Part shown: positions 37,260 through 45,611 of the stretch, one piece after another
Layout of the letters: each line of letters starts with the position of its first letter
Position numbering within the stretch: position 1 is the stretch's first letter
Origin: Burkholderiaceae bacterium
GTDB lineage: Bacteria; Pseudomonadota; Gammaproteobacteria; Burkholderiales; Burkholderiaceae_C
Assembly: GCA_023954035.1 (NCBI GenBank)
Contig: JAMLIT010000010.1
Coordinates: forward strand, 19,501-83,500
DNA: 64,000 nt
Direction: 5' to 3'
Notes under the pieces: model-generated
The model's input: the letters and a program-made list of their open reading frames with translations, nothing else
Told to the model about the DNA's origin: nothing
The model's database searches: none
Position numbers and translations under genes: made by a program

Positions 37260-37946
37260 TCAGTCTCTCGCCAGCTCCACGCGCATGGCGTCAATCACCG
37301 CCCGGTAGTCGCGCTGGCCAAAAATGGCGCTGCCCGCGACAAAGGTATCCGCCCCGGCGTCGGCGACGCGGCGGATGTTGTCCTGCTTGATCCCGCCATC
37401 CACTTCCAGGCGGATGTCCTTGCCGCAGGCGTCGATGCGCCGGCGCACGGCCTCAATCTTGCGCAAAGCCGAGTCGATGAAGCTCTGCCCGCCAAATCCC
37501 GGGTTGACGCTCATGATCAGGATGAGGTCGATGTCCTCGATGACCCAGTCGAGTACGTCCAGCGAGGCCGCCGGGTTGAACACCAGGCCGGGACGCACGC
37601 CCTGGGCGCGAATCGCCTGGATGCTGCGATGCACATGCTGCACCGCATCGGGATGAAAGCTGATGCTGTCAGCCCCAGCTGCAGCAAATGCCGCAGCCAG
37701 CGCATCCACCGGCTGGACCATCAGATGCACGTCGATGGGCACCGCTTCGCCCGCGGACGTCCTGGCGTGCGGCTTGAGCGCCTCGCACACCATGGGCCCG
37801 AACGTCAGGTTCGGCACATAGTGGTTGTCCATGACGTCAAAGTGGATCCAGTCCGCTCCGCCTGCGATGACGCTCGCGACTTCCTGTCCCAGGCAGGCAA
37901 AGTCGGCGGACAGGATCGACGGGGCAATGCGGTAGGTGCGGCTCAT
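37260..37946 (-). CDS. rpe: Ribulose-phosphate 3-epimerase
   Basis: Interconverts ribulose-5-P and xylulose-5-P in the pentose phosphate and Calvin pathways. The 228-residue TIM barrel has [29 protein letters not shown] (metal ligands), [18 protein letters not shown] and LEVDGGI, all typical. ATG 37946 lies 30 bases from divergent apaG. This is the first gene of the ancestral rpe-gph-trp cluster. The 165 bases between its stop and the small upstream gene (37095-37259) show nothing definite. Confidence 0.97.
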   Translation of the reverse strand: MSRTYRIAPSILSADFACLGQEVASVIAGGADWIHFDVMDNHYVPNLTFGPMVCEALKPHARTSAGEAVPIDVHLMVQPVDALAAAFAAAGADSISFHPDAVQHVHRSIQAIRAQGVRPGLVFNPAASLDVLDWVIEDIDLILIMSVNPGFGGQSFIDSALRKIEAVRRRIDACGKDIRLEVDGGIKQDNIRRVADAGADTFVAGSAIFGQRDYRAVIDAMRVELARD

Positions 37947-37976
37947 GCTCGGATTGTCGCAGTTACCATCCTGCCC

Positions 37977-38366
37977 ATGCAATCGTCCGCTTTCGACATT
38001 CAGGTCCAGTCCGCCTACCTGGAAGACCAATCCGCGCCCGAGCGCGAGGTGTTCACCTTCAGCTACACCATCACCATTGCCAACCGGGGCGACGCGCCGG
38101 CCCAGCTGATTGCCCGGCACTGGCACATCGAGGACGAACGCGGCCCGCAGGACGAGGTGCGCGGTCTGGGCGTCGTCGGTCAGCAGCCTTTGCTGCGGCC
38201 CGGCGAGCGTTTCGAGTACACCAGCGGCTGCCGTCTGCGCAGCGACACCGGCAGCATGCAGGGGAGCTACCGCTTCGTCACCGAAGCCGGCGAATTCTTC
38301 GACGTGGCCATTCCCCGCTTCGTCCTGCACGCCGCCCAGGACGGCGGCCAGCGCGTTCTTCATTGA
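37977..38366 (+). CDS. apaG: ApaG (CorD) protein
   Basis: A 129-residue beta-sandwich protein, linked to divalent cation homeostasis and Ap4A turnover in enterobacteria; its biochemistry is still unclear. Family patterns are [44 protein letters not shown] and [10 protein letters not shown]. Divergent from rpe, the usual Burkholderiales neighbour. The antiporter gene begins 25 bases after its stop, so the two may be cotranscribed. Confidence 0.95.
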   Translation: MQSSAFDIQVQSAYLEDQSAPEREVFTFSYTITIANRGDAPAQLIARHWHIEDERGPQDEVRGLGVVGQQPLLRPGERFEYTSGCRLRSDTGSMQGSYRFVTEAGEFFDVAIPRFVLHAAQDGGQRVLH

Positions 38367-38391
38367 CGCACGGCACCAGCGCTCCCGCCCC

Positions 38392-39687
38392 ATGGAATTT
38401 CTGCCCGCATGGCCGTTTTCGGTCAACACCCTGTTCTTTTTTGGTTTTCTGCTGTTTTCCGGCGCATTGGGCGGCTACTTTGCGCACCGCTGGCGCTGGC
38501 TGCCCAGTATCACCGGCTTCATGGTGGTGGGCTTCGTCGCCGGGCCCAACGTGCTGGGGGTCATCGGTGAGGCCGCCCTGGCGCAGTCGCGCATCGTGGT
38601 CGACGTGGCCCTGGCCCTGATTTTGTACCGGCTGGGGCTGTCGATCGACACCAAGCGCATCAAGCAGGACCGGCAGGTCCTGCTGGTGTCTCTTGCGGAG
38701 AGCGCGCTCACCTTCGCTGCGGTGTATTTCGGGCTGGCTCTGGTGGGCGTCTCTGGCCTGACGGCGGCAGTGATCAGCACCATTGCCATCTCCTCCTCGC
38801 CGGCCGTGCTGATTCACGTGGCGCACGAACTGGACGCCTCGGGCCCCGTCACCGAGCGCGCCATGCTGCTGGTGGCCCTGAACAACGTGATTGCCTTCAT
38901 TGCCTTTGCCGCCGTCTTGCCTGCGCTCTACGGCGAAGCCAAGGCGCCGCTGGCGGTGATGGTGGGCGCGCCGCTCTACCAGGTGGTCGGCTCGGGCGCA
39001 CTCGGATTGGCCATGGGCGGCCTGTTGCATCTGGCGGCGCGCAAAACCAAGGTGGCCGAGCAGTACCAGCTGGCGCTGGTGATCGGCGCGGTCATGATGA
39101 CCGTGGGCGCCGCGTTGGCGTTCAAGCTGTCGGCCCTGTTCGCGCCACTGGTGCTGGGCATGGTGGTGCGCAGCATGGAGCGCGCCAAGCTGATTGCCAG
39201 CATCCATTTCGGCCCTGCGTTCGAGTTGTTCTTCATCGTGCTGTTCGTGTATGCGGGCGCCAACCTGCACGTCGCGGAGATCGTCGACTACTGGCCCGCC
39301 GTGCTGATGTTTCTCGGCGCCCGCGCCGCGGCCAAGTGGCTGGGCGTGGGCGGTTCGGCTCTGCTGCTGGGCGCCACGCCGCGCCAGGCGGGCAGTACCG
39401 GCCTTCTGCTGCTGCCCATGGCCGGGCTCGCGATTGGTCTGGTCAACACCACGCTGAGTCTGTTTCCGGAGAAAGGCGCGGCCATCGGCTCCATCGTTCT
39501 GGCTGCCGTGGCGCTGCTGGAGACGATTGGGCCACCGATTGCCGTGCGCGCGCTGCGCTGGTCGGGCGACCAGCTCAACGACCAGGCTGCCGAACGCGCC
39601 AGCCGCACAGCACCCACCGCCCCGAGCAATCAGGCGCCGACGGCGGCCCCGCCCCGGCTGCAGCCGCCCGCAGCGCCCGAGGCCTGA
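38392..39687 (+). CDS. CPA2-type cation:proton antiporter (KefB/C-like), first copy
   Basis: Inner-membrane Na+/H+ exchanger-fold protein of 431 residues with about 12 hydrophobic segments. The N-terminus ([20 protein letters not shown]) and [15 protein letters not shown] match CPA2 helices, and [19 protein letters not shown] the central family region. The C-terminus is a short Ala/Pro tail with no RCK (TrkA-N) domain, unlike true KefC. Likely exchanges K+ or Na+ for protons. It is followed by a related antiporter and a GCS2 ligase. Confidence 0.87.
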   Translation: MEFLPAWPFSVNTLFFFGFLLFSGALGGYFAHRWRWLPSITGFMVVGFVAGPNVLGVIGEAALAQSRIVVDVALALILYRLGLSIDTKRIKQDRQVLLVSLAESALTFAAVYFGLALVGVSGLTAAVISTIAISSSPAVLIHVAHELDASGPVTERAMLLVALNNVIAFIAFAAVLPALYGEAKAPLAVMVGAPLYQVVGSGALGLAMGGLLHLAARKTKVAEQYQLALVIGAVMMTVGAALAFKLSALFAPLVLGMVVRSMERAKLIASIHFGPAFELFFIVLFVYAGANLHVAEIVDYWPAVLMFLGARAAAKWLGVGGSALLLGATPRQAGSTGLLLLPMAGLAIGLVNTTLSLFPEKGAAIGSIVLAAVALLETIGPPIAVRALRWSGDQLNDQAAERASRTAPTAPSNQAPTAAPPRLQPPAAPEA

Positions 39688-39825
39688 GCAAGGCCGTTGG
39701 GCCGAACCAGCCGCTGGGTCGGGGCGCTCTGCAGGCGAGTCGGGCCCGCCCTGTATATTTGGCCTGGCCCTCTGCCTGCACCCTCCATGGGCCCACGGCG
39801 CATGCAGCGGGCGAAGGAATCACGA

Positions 39826-41085
39826 ATGAACGAACTCTTGAGCTTTTGGGCGCAGTGGCTTCGCCCTTCGGCCGGTCTGCCCACCGTGCAGTGGTCTTTG
39901 CTGCTTGCCGTGGCGGCCATGGCTGGGCATTTGCTGCAGCGCCACGTCGGTCTGCCCAAGGTGGTCGGCTATACCCTGGTCGGCACCCTGGCAGGTCTCG
40001 CCGGATTCAGCGGCGCACCCTGGCCCCTGCAGGGCATCAGCCTGTTCCTGCTGGAACTGGGCTTGGCCGTGGTGCTGTTTGAAGCGGGGGGGCGGATTCC
40101 GCTGCGCTGGTTCCGGCACAACCCCATGGTGCTGGTGCAAAGCATTGTCGAGTCGGCCCTGACGTATTTTGCGGTGTACTGGACGCTCGCCTGGCTGGGG
40201 CTGGAGCTGCAGGTCGCGGGCCCGCTGGCGCTGGTGGCGCTGGCGGCGTCGCCCTCGGTGCTCACGCGCGTCGTGGCGGACAACCGCGCTGCCGGCCCGG
40301 TGACCGAGCGCGCCATCGTGCTCTCCACCCTCTCGACGTTGTACGCGCTGACGCTGGCCAGTGCCCGGGCAGAGCTGATGATCCGCCCGCCAGTCACCTT
40401 CAGCGACACCATCTACCCGGTGATGGTCGTGCTCGGCGTCTCCATCGTGGTCGCTGCGGCGCTGGCGCTGGCGCTGCGCACGGCGCTGCGCTTCATGACA
40501 CCCACCAGCGAGAACACCTCCATCCTGCTGCTGACGCTGGTGGCCGCGGCCACCGCCGTGGCGGCGCATATGGGCGGCTCTGCGCCGCTGGCGGCGCTGC
40601 TCGGCGCCATGCTGCTCAAGCAGCTCAACCCGCGGCCCTGGGCCTGGCCGCGCCAGTTGGGCAATGCGTCGGCGCTGTTGACCATGCTGATGTTCGTGCT
40701 GGTGTCGACGGTGGCGGCGCAGGCCGACTGGAGCGGGCGGGTGGCCGGCGTCGTGCTTGCCTTGATCGCGGTGCGCCTGGTGGCCAAGGGCGTGGGCGTG
40801 GGCCTTGGCAACGTCGGCAGCGGCGCGAGCTGGCGCCAGGCTTTGCTGGTGGCCAGCGCGATGACGCCGATGTCGTCCATTGCCCTGCTGATAGCCTCGC
40901 AGTTTGTCGTGGCGTCGCCCCAGACGGGGCAGTTGATTGCGCAGATCGCCCTGCCCGCGATCCTGCTGATGGAAGTGGCCGGTGCCGTGATTGCCACGGT
41001 CGCCATTTACCGCGCGGGCGAAAGCTCCAAGCCCTGGGCGCCTCTGACCACCCGCGAGAGCATCGGAGAGCACCATGGGTCTTGA
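39826..41085 (+). CDS. CPA2-type cation:proton antiporter (KefB/C-like), second copy
   Basis: A 419-residue polytopic paralogue of the preceding gene, with [16 protein letters not shown] and [19 protein letters not shown] and the family region [20 protein letters not shown]. It too lacks an RCK domain. GAAGGA stands before ATG 39826. Its stop overlaps the ligase start by 11 bases, giving translational coupling. Two non-identical antiporters in tandem could form a heterodimer, since CPA2 proteins work as dimers. Confidence 0.87.
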   Translation: MNELLSFWAQWLRPSAGLPTVQWSLLLAVAAMAGHLLQRHVGLPKVVGYTLVGTLAGLAGFSGAPWPLQGISLFLLELGLAVVLFEAGGRIPLRWFRHNPMVLVQSIVESALTYFAVYWTLAWLGLELQVAGPLALVALAASPSVLTRVVADNRAAGPVTERAIVLSTLSTLYALTLASARAELMIRPPVTFSDTIYPVMVVLGVSIVVAAALALALRTALRFMTPTSENTSILLLTLVAAATAVAAHMGGSAPLAALLGAMLLKQLNPRPWAWPRQLGNASALLTMLMFVLVSTVAAQADWSGRVAGVVLALIAVRLVAKGVGVGLGNVGSGASWRQALLVASAMTPMSSIALLIASQFVVASPQTGQLIAQIALPAILLMEVAGAVIATVAIYRAGESSKPWAPLTTRESIGEHHGS

Positions 41086-42196
41086 ATCCTTCAACCATTC
41101 CGAACCGCTCACCCTGGGCGTGGAGCTGGAGCTGCAACTGGTCAACACGCACGACTACGACCTGGCGCCCTACGCCGAGGACATGCTGCGCCTGATGGAA
41201 AAGCACCCGCTGCCAGGCAGCGTGGTGCCCGAGATGACCAACGGAATGATCGAGGTCTCGACCGGCATCTGCCACTCGAGCAGCGAGGTGCTGGGGCAGC
41301 TGACGCAGATCCGCGACGCCCTGGTCAAATGCGCCGACAAGCTCAACATCGCGGTGGTGGGCGGCGGCACGCACCCGTTCCAGGAATGGTATGAGCGGCG
41401 CATCTACGACAAGCCACGCTTTCGCGAACTCTCGGCGCTGTATGGCTACCTGTCCAAGCAGTTCACCATTTTTGGCCAGCATGTGCACATTGGCTGCCCG
41501 GACGCCGATTCCGCCCTGCTCATGCTGCACCGCATGTCGCGCTTCATTCCGCACTTCATCGCGTTGTCGGCATCCAGCCCCTACATCCAGGGGCACGACA
41601 CGGCCTTTGATTCGGCGCGGCTCAATTCGGTCTTTGCGTTTCCGCTGTCTGGCCGCGCGCCCATGGCGCTGACCTGGAAGGATTTCGAGGTCTATTTCGA
41701 CAAGATGACGCACACCGGCGTGGTGCGCAGCATGAAGGATTTCTACTGGGACATTCGTCCCAAGCCCGAGTTCGGCACCATCGAAATCCGCGTCTTCGAC
41801 ACCCCGCTGACCATCGAGCGCGCGGCGGCGCTGTCGGGCTTTGTGCAGTCGCTCGGGGCCTGGTTTCTGGCCGACCAGCCTTTCATGCCGCAGGAAGACG
41901 ACTACCTGGTCTACACCTACAACCGTTTTCAGGCCTGCCGCTTTGGCATGGACGCGGTCTACGTCGACCCGGCCACTGGCGAGCACATGCCTTTGCGCGA
42001 GCACATCATGCGCACCATCGACCGCATTGCCGGCCACGCCGCCGCGCACGGCGCCACCGGCGCGCTGCACCTGCTGCGCAGCGAGGCGGCGGCCGCGCAA
42101 AACGACGCCCGCTGGTTTCGCGAGCGCCAGCGCGAGGAGCAGCTGCTGGCCGAAGTCACGCGCCAGGCCGCGCAGCGGTTCAGGGGGAGGAATTGA
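41075..42196 (+). CDS. ybdK: Carboxylate-amine ligase, YbdK/GCS2 family
   Basis: A 373-residue ATP-grasp-like ligase of the glutamate-cysteine ligase type 2 family. Motifs: [12 protein letters not shown] near the N-terminus, [26 protein letters not shown], and [12 protein letters not shown]. coli YbdK has weak gamma-glutamylcysteine ligase activity. GGAGAG lies before the ATG. The overlap with an antiporter gene invites the idea that its product is a thiol or gamma-glutamyl ligand that gates the antiporters, as glutathione does for KefC. Confidence 0.9.
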   Translation: MGLESFNHSEPLTLGVELELQLVNTHDYDLAPYAEDMLRLMEKHPLPGSVVPEMTNGMIEVSTGICHSSSEVLGQLTQIRDALVKCADKLNIAVVGGGTHPFQEWYERRIYDKPRFRELSALYGYLSKQFTIFGQHVHIGCPDADSALLMLHRMSRFIPHFIALSASSPYIQGHDTAFDSARLNSVFAFPLSGRAPMALTWKDFEVYFDKMTHTGVVRSMKDFYWDIRPKPEFGTIEIRVFDTPLTIERAAALSGFVQSLGAWFLADQPFMPQEDDYLVYTYNRFQACRFGMDAVYVDPATGEHMPLREHIMRTIDRIAGHAAAHGATGALHLLRSEAAAAQNDARWFRERQREEQLLAEVTRQAAQRFRGRN

Positions 42197-42370
42197 TTCC
42201 GCCCGAGCCGCTTCACATCTTCCGCCTGAGGGGGCGCCTCCAGCACACTGGCTACCTCCGATGCGCCGTGGCAATGGGAGCCCGCTGTCAAGCTCTGCGG
42301 CACGGCGATCGGCGAGCGTCCCAGCTTGCGCCCCCCTTGCTTGACTCGATGATCGAACCCGAAAACCTCC

Positions 42371-43345
42371 ATGGGTGAATTCGACTTGATCGCCAGGCAT
42401 TTCAAGCGCCCGGTGCGCCGCTCACCCCTGGGCGTGGGGGACGACTGCGCCCTCCTGGCGCCGCGCCCCGGGATGCAGTTGGCGGTGTCGTCGGACATGC
42501 TGATCGAAGGGCGCCACTTCTTTGCCGACGTCGCGCCGCAGGCGCTGGGCCACAAGGCCTTGGCGGTCAACCTCTCCGACCTGGCCGCGTGCGGCGCCGA
42601 ACCGCTGGCGTTCACGCTGGCGCTGGCGCTGCCGCAGGCCGACGACGCCTGGCTGGCGGCTTTCGCCAGCGGCCTGTGGGCCCTGGCCGATGCCCATGGT
42701 TGCGAGCTGGTGGGCGGCGACACGACGCGCGGCCCGCTCACCCTGTGCATCACCGCCTTGGGCGAGGTGCCGGCCGGCCAGGCCCTGCTGCGCAGTGGCG
42801 CGCAGGCCGGCGACGACCTCTACGTCAGCGGAACGCTGGGGGATGCGCGCCTGGCGCTCGAAGCCTTGCAGCACCGCGTCGTACTTCCGGACGAGGTGCT
42901 CGCCGCTGCGCGCGCGCGGTTCGAGCGCCCGGCGCCCCGGGTGGCGCTGGGACTGGCGCTGCGCGGCCTGGCCACCAGCGCGATCGACCTGAGCGACGGG
43001 CTCTGTGGCGACCTGGGCCACATTCTGGAAGCCTCGGGCGTCGGAGCCAGTCTCGACCTGGACGTTACTATGTCTTTGATAGCATCAAACATATACAGGA
43101 CGAGCGCTGGAGTTCAATTTGGCTTGGATTTTTGGCAACAATGCGTGCTCGCCGGGGGCGACGATTACGAACTTTTGTTCACCGCCCCGCCGCAGCGTCG
43201 GGCCGCAGTGCAGGCGGCAGCCCAAGCCAGCCAGACGCCGGTCGCACGCATTGGCCACATTGATTCGGCCCCCGGTCTGCGCATACTGGACGGCTCCGGT
43301 CGGCCGGTGGACGCGCGCTTTGCCTCGTTCGACCATTTCGGCTGA
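42371..43345 (+). CDS. thiL: Thiamine-monophosphate kinase
   Basis: Phosphorylates thiamine monophosphate to the active diphosphate. It is 324 residues. Motifs: GVGDDCALL, SSDMLIEGRHF, NLSDLAACGAEP, VGGDTTRG, DLSDGLCGDLGHI and LAGGDDYELLF. Residues about 232-254 (TMSLIASN to FGLDFW) are unlike the family and derive from an in-frame repeat copy at 43065-43128. Its usual partner pgpA is displaced 4 kb downstream. The 174 bases upstream (42197-42370) show no TPP riboswitch and no gene I can support. Confidence 0.94.
   Translation: MGEFDLIARHFKRPVRRSPLGVGDDCALLAPRPGMQLAVSSDMLIEGRHFFADVAPQALGHKALAVNLSDLAACGAEPLAFTLALALPQADDAWLAAFASGLWALADAHGCELVGGDTTRGPLTLCITALGEVPAGQALLRSGAQAGDDLYVSGTLGDARLALEALQHRVVLPDEVLAAARARFERPAPRVALGLALRGLATSAIDLSDGLCGDLGHILEASGVGASLDLDVTMSLIASNIYRTSAGVQFGLDFWQQCVLAGGDDYELLFTAPPQRRAAVQAAAQASQTPVARIGHIDSAPGLRILDGSGRPVDARFASFDHFG
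43065..43128 (-). repeat. Palindromic repeat copy inside thiL
   Basis: AT-rich segment in a G+C-rich gene. ACTATGTCTTTGATAGC is followed by AGCGCTGGAGTTCAATTTGG, which aligns with the reversed repeat end AGCGCTAGAGGCCAATTT. It keeps the thiL frame, adding about 20 residues between the DLSDGL helix region and the LAGGDDYELLF motif. Confidence 0.7.
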
Positions 43346-43395
43346 GCCAAGCACGGCTCTTTCGTATCTCTGGAAGGTCCGTTCAGAGCGAAACG

Positions 43396-44268
43396 CTACA
43401 CCAGCTTCGACACCAGCGGGTGAGCCAGCTTGCGCTCGGTACTGATGGCGTAGTAGTTTTCCTGCACCCCATCGCACGCGCCGACCAGCTTCACCTGGCA
43501 GCGCTGCAGCAGTTCGGCCTGCGCGGCCACTGCACCTGGAAACACGCCCAGGCCCGTACCGCCAAAGGCTTCCATCAGCGCGTTGTCCTCAAACTCCCCG
43601 GCGACCTGCGGGTGCAGGCCCTTTTGCGCCAGCCAGTGGTCGATGAGATGGCGAACGATGGAGTGCGTCGTCGGCAGCAGCACCGGCAGGCCTTGCAGCG
43701 ATGCCGGAAAACCCTCGACCGCCCGAGCCCACCATTGCGGCGCGGCGTACCAGCCCATGGCCGAGCTGCCCAGCGGATGGTTGTGCACCTTGAACCGCGG
43801 CTGAAAAGGTGCCGGATGATCGGACAAGACCACGTCGAGTTTGTGCAGCGCCAGCTGCGCCAACAGATCGGGCATCTCGCCCTCCAGGCACACCAGGCGC
43901 AAGCCGGGCACGCCAAGCACCGGGCGCAGCAGCCGCTGCACCTCCAGCTTGGGCAGGCCATCGGCGATGCCCACCACCAGCCGCACTGAGGGGCTCTGCG
44001 CCGCGGCCCGCACCAGTTCGGGCAAAGCCTCGCCGAGCTGGAAGATCGATTCCGCCTGCCGCAGGGCCACCACGCCGGCCTCGGTCAGCGCCAGGCCGCG
44101 GCCCGCAGGACGCAGCAACTGGCAACCGAGGTCGCGCTCGAGCTCGCGCACCTGCGTGCTCACGGTCTGCACTGCCATGTCCAGCCGCGCGGCGGCGTTG
44201 GACATGCTGCCCTCCTTGGCCACCATCCAGAAATAGTAGAGGTGGCGGTAGTTGAAGGGCGTGCTCAT
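43396..44268 (-). CDS. NhaR-like LysR-type regulator
   Basis: A 290-residue LysR protein. The N-terminus NYRHLYYFWMVAKEGSMSNA resembles NhaR, activator of the nhaA Na+/H+ antiporter. The helix-turn-helix covers about residues 20-45, and the C-terminal domain has GEFEDNALMEAFGGTGLGVF, also seen in NhaR. No nhaA is near; the closest antiporters are 2-5 kb upstream. Divergent from the BI-1 gene across an AT-rich 96-base promoter region, so it may control that gene. Confidence 0.88.
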   Translation of the reverse strand: MSTPFNYRHLYYFWMVAKEGSMSNAAARLDMAVQTVSTQVRELERDLGCQLLRPAGRGLALTEAGVVALRQAESIFQLGEALPELVRAAAQSPSVRLVVGIADGLPKLEVQRLLRPVLGVPGLRLVCLEGEMPDLLAQLALHKLDVVLSDHPAPFQPRFKVHNHPLGSSAMGWYAAPQWWARAVEGFPASLQGLPVLLPTTHSIVRHLIDHWLAQKGLHPQVAGEFEDNALMEAFGGTGLGVFPGAVAAQAELLQRCQVKLVGACDGVQENYYAISTERKLAHPLVSKLV

Positions 44269-44364
44269 TGGCAGATTTTACGGAACAGAGCGTCAGTTTT
44301 AATCTTCTTTTTCAGAATTTATCCGGCAGGTATCTTGCGTGCTCCTCTTCATTCTGGAACGCAC

Positions 44365-45042
44365 ATGAACCAACTTGCCACCCACCCCAAGGGCACCGTC
44401 CCAAGCGCTCTGGGCAGCACCCTGGCCACGCATCGGGTGCTGCGCAACACCTACGCGCTGCTTTCGATGACGCTGTTGTTCAGCGCCGCCGTGGCGTCGG
44501 TCGCGGTCGCGCTGCGCCTGCCCGCGCCCGGCCTGATCCTGACACTGGCCGGCTATTTCGGTCTGCTCTATCTGGTCCACAAGGTGCAGGCCAGTGGCTG
44601 GGCGATCGGCGCGGTGTTTGCGCTCACCGGCTTCATGGGCTACACGCTCGGGCCGGTGCTCTCGGCGCATTTGGCCTTGCCCGGTGGCGGGCAGACCATT
44701 GCCCTGGCTCTGGGCGCCACTGGCACCACCTTCCTGGCGCTGTCGCTCTGGGTTCTGGCGACGCGGCGCGACTTCAGCTTCATGGGCGGCTTTCTCTTTG
44801 CCGGCATGGTCATTGCCATTCTCGGCGCGCTGGCGGCCATGTTTTTCCAGATCCCGGCCCTGGGCCTGGCGGTTTCGGCGATGGTGGCGCTGCTGTCGGC
44901 CGGGCTGATCCTGTTTGAAACCAGCCGCATCGTCAGCGGCGGCGAAACCAATTACGTGCTGGCCACGGTGGGCCTGTTCGTCGCGCTGTTCAACCTGTTC
45001 ACCAGCCTGCTGAGCCTGTTTGGCTTTGGCAGCAACGATTGA
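44365..45042 (+). CDS. BAX inhibitor-1 (BI-1/YccA) family membrane protein
   Basis: A 225-residue inner-membrane protein with seven hydrophobic segments and an N-terminal cytosolic stretch ending VLRNTYALLSMTLLFSA. The C-terminal FETSRIVSGGETNYVLATVG is typical of bacterial BI-1/YccA. YccA binds FtsH and modulates membrane-protein turnover; other members are pH-gated Ca2+ leak channels. Which applies here is unknown. ATG 44365 gives a normal length. Confidence 0.9.
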   Translation: MNQLATHPKGTVPSALGSTLATHRVLRNTYALLSMTLLFSAAVASVAVALRLPAPGLILTLAGYFGLLYLVHKVQASGWAIGAVFALTGFMGYTLGPVLSAHLALPGGGQTIALALGATGTTFLALSLWVLATRRDFSFMGGFLFAGMVIAILGALAAMFFQIPALGLAVSAMVALLSAGLILFETSRIVSGGETNYVLATVGLFVALFNLFTSLLSLFGFGSND

Positions 45043-45059
45043 CCTTCCACACGCCACCC

Positions 45060-45503
45060 ATGAACCACACATCCCGCACCAGCGCCCTCGTCATCGCCTT
45101 GGCCATCGCCGCCTTGGCTTCGCCCACCCTCGCCCACGCCAAGCGCCTGGGAGGCGGCAAGGCCCGCTCGATTCCCCCCGCAAGCATCGGCAAGGCACCC
45201 GCGGCGCCGGCCGCACCCAAGGCGCCGGCCCCGCCTGTGGCGCCTGCGGCCGCGGCCCCTGCTGCCGCAGCACCCGCCGCACGCGGGCCGGGCATGATGG
45301 GCACCATGGGAGCCGCCGCGGTCGGCGCCGTGGCCGGCACGCTGGCGGGCAACGCGCTGGCCAGCCCCGGCACTGCAGAGAAAGACGCCAAAGCCGCCAA
45401 GGCGGCCGAAGCCGAGGCCGCAGAGAAGCAGGCGCAGGAACTGCAGCGCAAGGCCGACGAGGCCAAGGCCAAAGCCGCTGCCGCGCGGGCTGCCAGCCTG
45501 TAG
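45060..45503 (+). CDS. Ala/Pro/Lys-rich secreted protein
   Basis: 147 residues: a signal peptide ending LAHAKRLGG, an Ala/Pro-rich region, then a Gly/Ala hydrophobic segment (GTMGAAAVGAVAGTLAGNAL) and a charged helical C-terminus rich in Ala, Lys and Glu (EAEAAEKQAQELQRKADEAK). The glycine-zipper-like segment suggests envelope association. ATG 45060 is used because an upstream TTG would overlap the BI-1 stop. Function unknown. Confidence 0.72.
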   Translation: MNHTSRTSALVIALAIAALASPTLAHAKRLGGGKARSIPPASIGKAPAAPAAPKAPAPPVAPAAAAPAAAAPAARGPGMMGTMGAAAVGAVAGTLAGNALASPGTAEKDAKAAKAAEAEAAEKQAQELQRKADEAKAKAAAARAASL

Positions 45504-45611
45504 CCCAGCATCGCCGCTGCGGGCCGGCTGGAGCCGACGGGTATTCCCGCCGGGGGTTGTAGTTGCGGCTGCGCTAGCATGCGCCATCTGCCATGCCCCA
45601 GGAGGCTGCTC

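Noticed and set aside
42197-42370. TPP riboswitch or other element upstream of thiL
   Set aside because: No THI-box-like conserved blocks seen. The region contains CTGAGGGGGCGCCTCCAGC, possibly another repeat remnant, but I could not match it to a second copy.
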